DNA from: Propionibacteriaceae bacterium
Lineage (GTDB): Bacteria; Actinomycetota; Actinomycetes; Propionibacteriales; Propionibacteriaceae
Direction of reading: 5' to 3'
DNA length: 7,859 nt
Assembly: GCA_030538175.1 (NCBI GenBank)
Contig: JAUNUL010000133.1
Span: forward strand, 1 to 7,859
Within the stretch, counting starts at the first letter, position 1. Each line of letters begins with the position of its first letter. The position numbers were made by a program, and so were the translations under genes. Shown in pieces: positions 5,434-7,859 of this stretch. Below the pieces are notes generated by a model. It was not told the DNA's origin and ran no database searches. It saw nothing but the letters and a program-made list of their open reading frames with translations.

Positions 5434-6548
5434 CAGCGGACCCTTTCGTTGATCTCGTTGACCAGGGCGGGTCCGCGATAGATGTATCCCGAATAAAGCT
5501 GCACCAGCGCGGCCCCGGCATCCATCATCGCCAACGCGTCATCGCCGGTCATGATGCCCCCCACCCCGATGATGGGCAGGTCGGTGCGCTGCGCGAGCCA
5601 CCCGACAACCTCCCGGGCACGCACGGTCAAGGGCGCACCGGACAGGCCGCCGGCCTCATCGGCCAGTCCCCTATCCGCGCCGACCAGTCCGTCGCGCGCC
5701 AGCGTGGTGTTCGTGGCGATCAAGCCACCGGCCCCCGCATCACTGCAGACCCCGATGACCTCACCCAGGGCATCGAACGTCAGGTCCGGTGCGACCTTCA
5801 CGAACACCGGCACCGGGTCGGCCGGATTCTGTTCCCGCGCCGCGGCCACCAGTGCCCCGACCAGCTCCCGCAGCACCGCGGCATCCTGCAGGCTCCGCAG
5901 GCCGGGTGTGTTGGGGCTGGACACGTTGACCGCGACGTAGTCGGCGTACGGTGCCAACAACGCGAACGACGTCAGATAGTCGCCGATCGCCTCCTCGAGC
6001 GGGGTGACCTTCGACTTGCCGAGCGAGATGCCGATCGGGATGCCGGCAGCACGGTTCCCCCGGCGTACGCCAGCTTGCTCCAGGGTGGCCGCAAGGGCGG
6101 CCGCACCGGGATTGTTGAAGCCCATCCGGTTGATGATCCCCATCGACTCCCGGGCCCGGAACAGCCGCGGCTGGTCATTGCCGGGTTGGGCCAGGGCGGT
6201 GACCGTGCCCAACTCCACGTGGGAGAAGCCCAGCGCGCCCCAGGCGTGGACGCCGACACCGAACTTGTCCAGACCGGCGGCCAGTCCGACCGGTCCCGGG
6301 AAGTCGATGCCGGCCACGCGCCGGGACGTGCCGCGGGAGTGCAGGGCCGCGGCAGCGGCGCGCAATGGGCGTACGCCGCCAAGTGCCTGCGCCGCCGCCA
6401 ACGTCCGCTCATGGGCGACCTCGGGGTCACCCCCGCCGAGCCGGAACAGCACCGGCCGCAGCAACCGCTCATACCCCACGCCGAGCGCCTTGGTCCGCAG
6501 CGCGGCCGCGGGTGACACTCGCCGCGAGGGGCTGAGGCCAGAGGTCAT
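5433..6548 (-). CDS. pyrD: Dihydroorotate dehydrogenase, class 2 (quinone-dependent)
   Basis: PyrD oxidises dihydroorotate to orotate using FMN and passes electrons to membrane quinones. Class 2 is indicated by the 371-residue length, an N-terminal extension before the barrel (about 22-72, containing [13 protein letters not shown], which would form the quinone tunnel and membrane contact), and the catalytic Ser in [11 protein letters not shown] (208-218; N208, S211, N213). Other landmarks are [10 protein letters not shown] (88-97), [13 protein letters not shown] (112-124), NRMGFNN (140-146), GGLIATNTT (274-282) and IIGVGGI (326-332). The first about 20 residues are unlike family members and a GTG at codon 24 could be an alternative start. 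I prefer ATG at 6548 because it overlaps the carB stop as ATGA and has GGGAG six bases upstream. Its place between carB and pyrF completes a pyrimidine block and differs from mycobacteria, where pyrD lies elsewhere. Confidence 0.96.
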   Translation of the reverse strand: MTSGLSPSRRVSPAAALRTKALGVGYERLLRPVLFRLGGGDPEVAHERTLAAAQALGGVRPLRAAAAALHSRGTSRRVAGIDFPGPVGLAAGLDKFGVGVHAWGALGFSHVELGTVTALAQPGNDQPRLFRARESMGIINRMGFNNPGAAALAATLEQAGVRRGNRAAGIPIGISLGKSKVTPLEEAIGDYLTSFALLAPYADYVAVNVSSPNTPGLRSLQDAAVLRELVGALVAAAREQNPADPVPVFVKVAPDLTFDALGEVIGVCSDAGAGGLIATNTTLARDGLVGADRGLADEAGGLSGAPLTVRAREVVGWLAQRTDLPIIGVGGIMTGDDALAMMDAGAALVQLYSGYIYRGPALVNEINERVR

Positions 6549-7859
6549 GCCCCGCTCCCGATGCGCTCCGCCCAGTCCTGCAGCGACATGACATCGACAT
6601 CCCCGGCGATGACCGCCTCGATCCCCTGGACCGCAGCGCTCAACCCCTGCACCGTGGTGATGCAGGGCACGTCGATGCGCACCGCGGCGGTCCGGATCTC
6701 ATAACCGTCAGCGCGCGGGGCGCCCTCGGTGGAGACCGCACCGTGCGGAGTGTTGAAGATCAGGTCGACCTCGCCATCCTCGATGAGCTGGACAATCGTC
6801 GGCTCACCGTTCGGGCCAGGACCCTGGGTGTGCTTGCGCACCGTGGTCACCGGGACTCCGTTGCGCTCCAACACCTGGGCCGTGCCAGAGGTGGCCAGAA
6901 GTTCGAACCCGAGGTCGTGCAGCTTCTTGATCGGGAAGATCGCGTGCCGCTTGTCGCGGTTCGCCGCCGACACGAACACCCGGCCGGATCGCGGCAGAGA
7001 ACCGAAGGCAGCCGACTGGCTCTTGGCGAAGGCCACCCCGAAGCTGGGCGCCAGGCCCATCACCTCACCGGTCGACTTCATCTCCGGCCCGAGGACGGTG
7101 TCCACGGTCAGACCCTCGGGGGTGCGGAACCGATTGAACGGCAGGACGGCTTCCTTCACCGCCAACGGGGCACCCTTGCTGACGTCCGCCCCGTCGCCGG
7201 TCGGGCGCAGCAGTCCCTCACGGCGCAGGTCCGCGATCGAGGAGCCGAGCATGATCCGGGCCGCGGCCTTGGCCAGCGGCGTGGCCGTTGCCTTCGACAC
7301 GAACGGCACGGTGCGGGACGCCCGGGGGTTGGCCTCCAGGACATACAGCGTGTCGCCGGCGAGGGCGTACTGAATGTTCAACAACCCACGGACGCCGACG
7401 CCGCGCGCGATCGCCTCGGTCGACTGGCGAATCTTGGCGATCGTCTCGCCGCCGAGCGTGAGCGGTGGCAGGGCACAGGCCGAGTCGCCGGAGTGCACGC
7501 CGGCCTCCTCGATGTGTTCCATGATCCCGCCGAGATAGAGGTCCTCTCCGTCATAGAGAGCGTCGACGTCGATCTCCACCGCGTCGTCAAGGAAGCGGTC
7601 TACCAGGACCGGATGCTCCGGGGAGATCTGGGTGGCGCGCTCGATATACCCCGCCAGGGAGGCATCGTCATAGACGATCTCCATGCCGCGACCGCCGAGG
7701 ACATAGGACGGACGGACCAGGACCGGATAGCCGATCTCGGCGGCGATCCGCTGGGCTTCGTCGAACGAGTACGCCATCCCGTGCTTCGGTGCCGGCAGCC
7801 CCGCCTCGGCAAGCACCCGCCCGAAGGCACTGCGCTCCTCCGCCAGGTCGATCGCCTCG
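6545..7859 (-). CDS. carB: Carbamoyl-phosphate synthase large subunit, C-terminal part (5' end outside window)
   Basis: CarB makes carbamoyl phosphate from bicarbonate, ATP and ammonia supplied by CarA, feeding pyrimidine and arginine synthesis. The last 437 residues of a roughly 1,100-residue protein are visible; the frame stays open to the right edge, where 14 more codons ([14 protein letters not shown]) precede the first in-window GTG, so that GTG is internal. From the window edge there is the second ATP-grasp domain, which phosphorylates carbamate, with [16 protein letters not shown] (49-64), [19 protein letters not shown] (110-128) and [17 protein letters not shown] (175-191). Then come [10 protein letters not shown] (235-244) and [13 protein letters not shown] (256-268), and a C-terminal MGS-like allosteric domain (about 291-437) with ATSGTA (322-327) and FNTPHG (368-373). 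The first ATP-grasp and oligomerisation domains lie outside. The stop overlaps the pyrD start by 4 bases. Confidence 0.97.
   Translation of the reverse strand, partial: EAIDLAEERSAFGRVLAEAGLPAPKHGMAYSFDEAQRIAAEIGYPVLVRPSYVLGGRGMEIVYDDASLAGYIERATQISPEHPVLVDRFLDDAVEIDVDALYDGEDLYLGGIMEHIEEAGVHSGDSACALPPLTLGGETIAKIRQSTEAIARGVGVRGLLNIQYALAGDTLYVLEANPRASRTVPFVSKATATPLAKAAARIMLGSSIADLRREGLLRPTGDGADVSKGAPLAVKEAVLPFNRFRTPEGLTVDTVLGPEMKSTGEVMGLAPSFGVAFAKSQSAAFGSLPRSGRVFVSAANRDKRHAIFPIKKLHDLGFELLATSGTAQVLERNGVPVTTVRKHTQGPGPNGEPTIVQLIEDGEVDLIFNTPHGAVSTEGAPRADGYEIRTAAVRIDVPCITTVQGLSAAVQGIEAVIAGDVDVMSLQDWAERIGSGA

Noticed and set aside
3910..5481. Plus-strand open frame (523 codons) opposite gmk, mihF and pyrF
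   Set aside because: It runs through three well-supported genes and the mihF promoter gap, with no motif and low-complexity Arg/Pro/His-rich sequence.
802..6375. Eight CGTACG hexamers (802, 973, 1045, 1726, 5226, 5945, 6064, 6370)
   Set aside because: This seems more than a GC-rich random model gives, but six encode Ala/Ser/Pro-Tyr codon pairs and two encode Gly-Val-Arg; all are in coding sequence, so codon choice is a sufficient explanation without a genome-wide count.
7814..7816. GTG at 7816 as the start of carB
   Set aside because: The frame continues upstream to the window edge with residues matching CarB, so this GTG is internal.
1..7859. CRISPR array, mobile element, phage or defence genes
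   Set aside because: No regularly spaced repeats, transposase, integrase, terminal inverted repeats or toxin-antitoxin features were seen; every gene has a housekeeping or envelope identity.

Overview
This 7,859-base window is a GC-rich chromosomal housekeeping region from an actinomycete (Actinomycetota). The evidence is the G/C-dominated third codon positions, the frequent GTG and TTG starts, the actinobacterial-type integration host factor (mIHF), the long type-2 PyrF, the fused CoaBC with a mycobacterial-style active-site flap, and the gene order itself. A member of the Propionibacteriales is a reasonable guess because a class 2 pyrD sits between carB and pyrF, but the sequence alone cannot settle the genus.

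All nine genes lie on the minus strand, so transcription runs from high to low coordinates. In that order they are: carB (3' part only, entering from the right edge), pyrD, pyrF, mihF, gmk, rpoZ, coaBC, metK, and a membrane-anchored NodB-type polysaccharide deacetylase that runs off the left edge. Gaps are tiny or negative: carB/pyrD share 4 bases, pyrD/pyrF share 1, mihF-gmk is 8 bases, gmk-rpoZ 12, rpoZ-coaBC 10, and metK-deacetylase 3. Only two gaps could hold regulatory sites: 78 bases before mihF and 68 bases before metK. No stretch over 300 bases lacks a gene, and I see no tRNA, rRNA, CRISPR array, insertion sequence or convincing intrinsic terminator.

The genes form two blocks. The first makes pyrimidines: CarB makes carbamoyl phosphate, PyrD makes orotate and PyrF makes UMP. 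The second, beginning at mihF, joins a nucleoid protein to core nucleotide, transcription and cofactor functions: GMP to GDP (Gmk), RNA polymerase omega (RpoZ), 4'-phosphopantetheine for coenzyme A (CoaBC) and S-adenosylmethionine (MetK). The final gene is a predicted envelope carbohydrate deacetylase translationally coupled to metK, where many actinomycetes have priA.

I did not find a new biological system. The points worth a second look are modest: the deacetylase after metK, an ambiguous mihF start (GTG abutting its Shine-Dalgarno, or a well-spaced TTG two codons on), a Met in place of the usual adenine-stacking Phe in MetK, a CoaC flap without the E. coli-type Cys, tails on Gmk and omega, and two inverted-repeat structures inside coding sequence (metK and pyrF). 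Long plus-strand open frames are shadows of the real genes.
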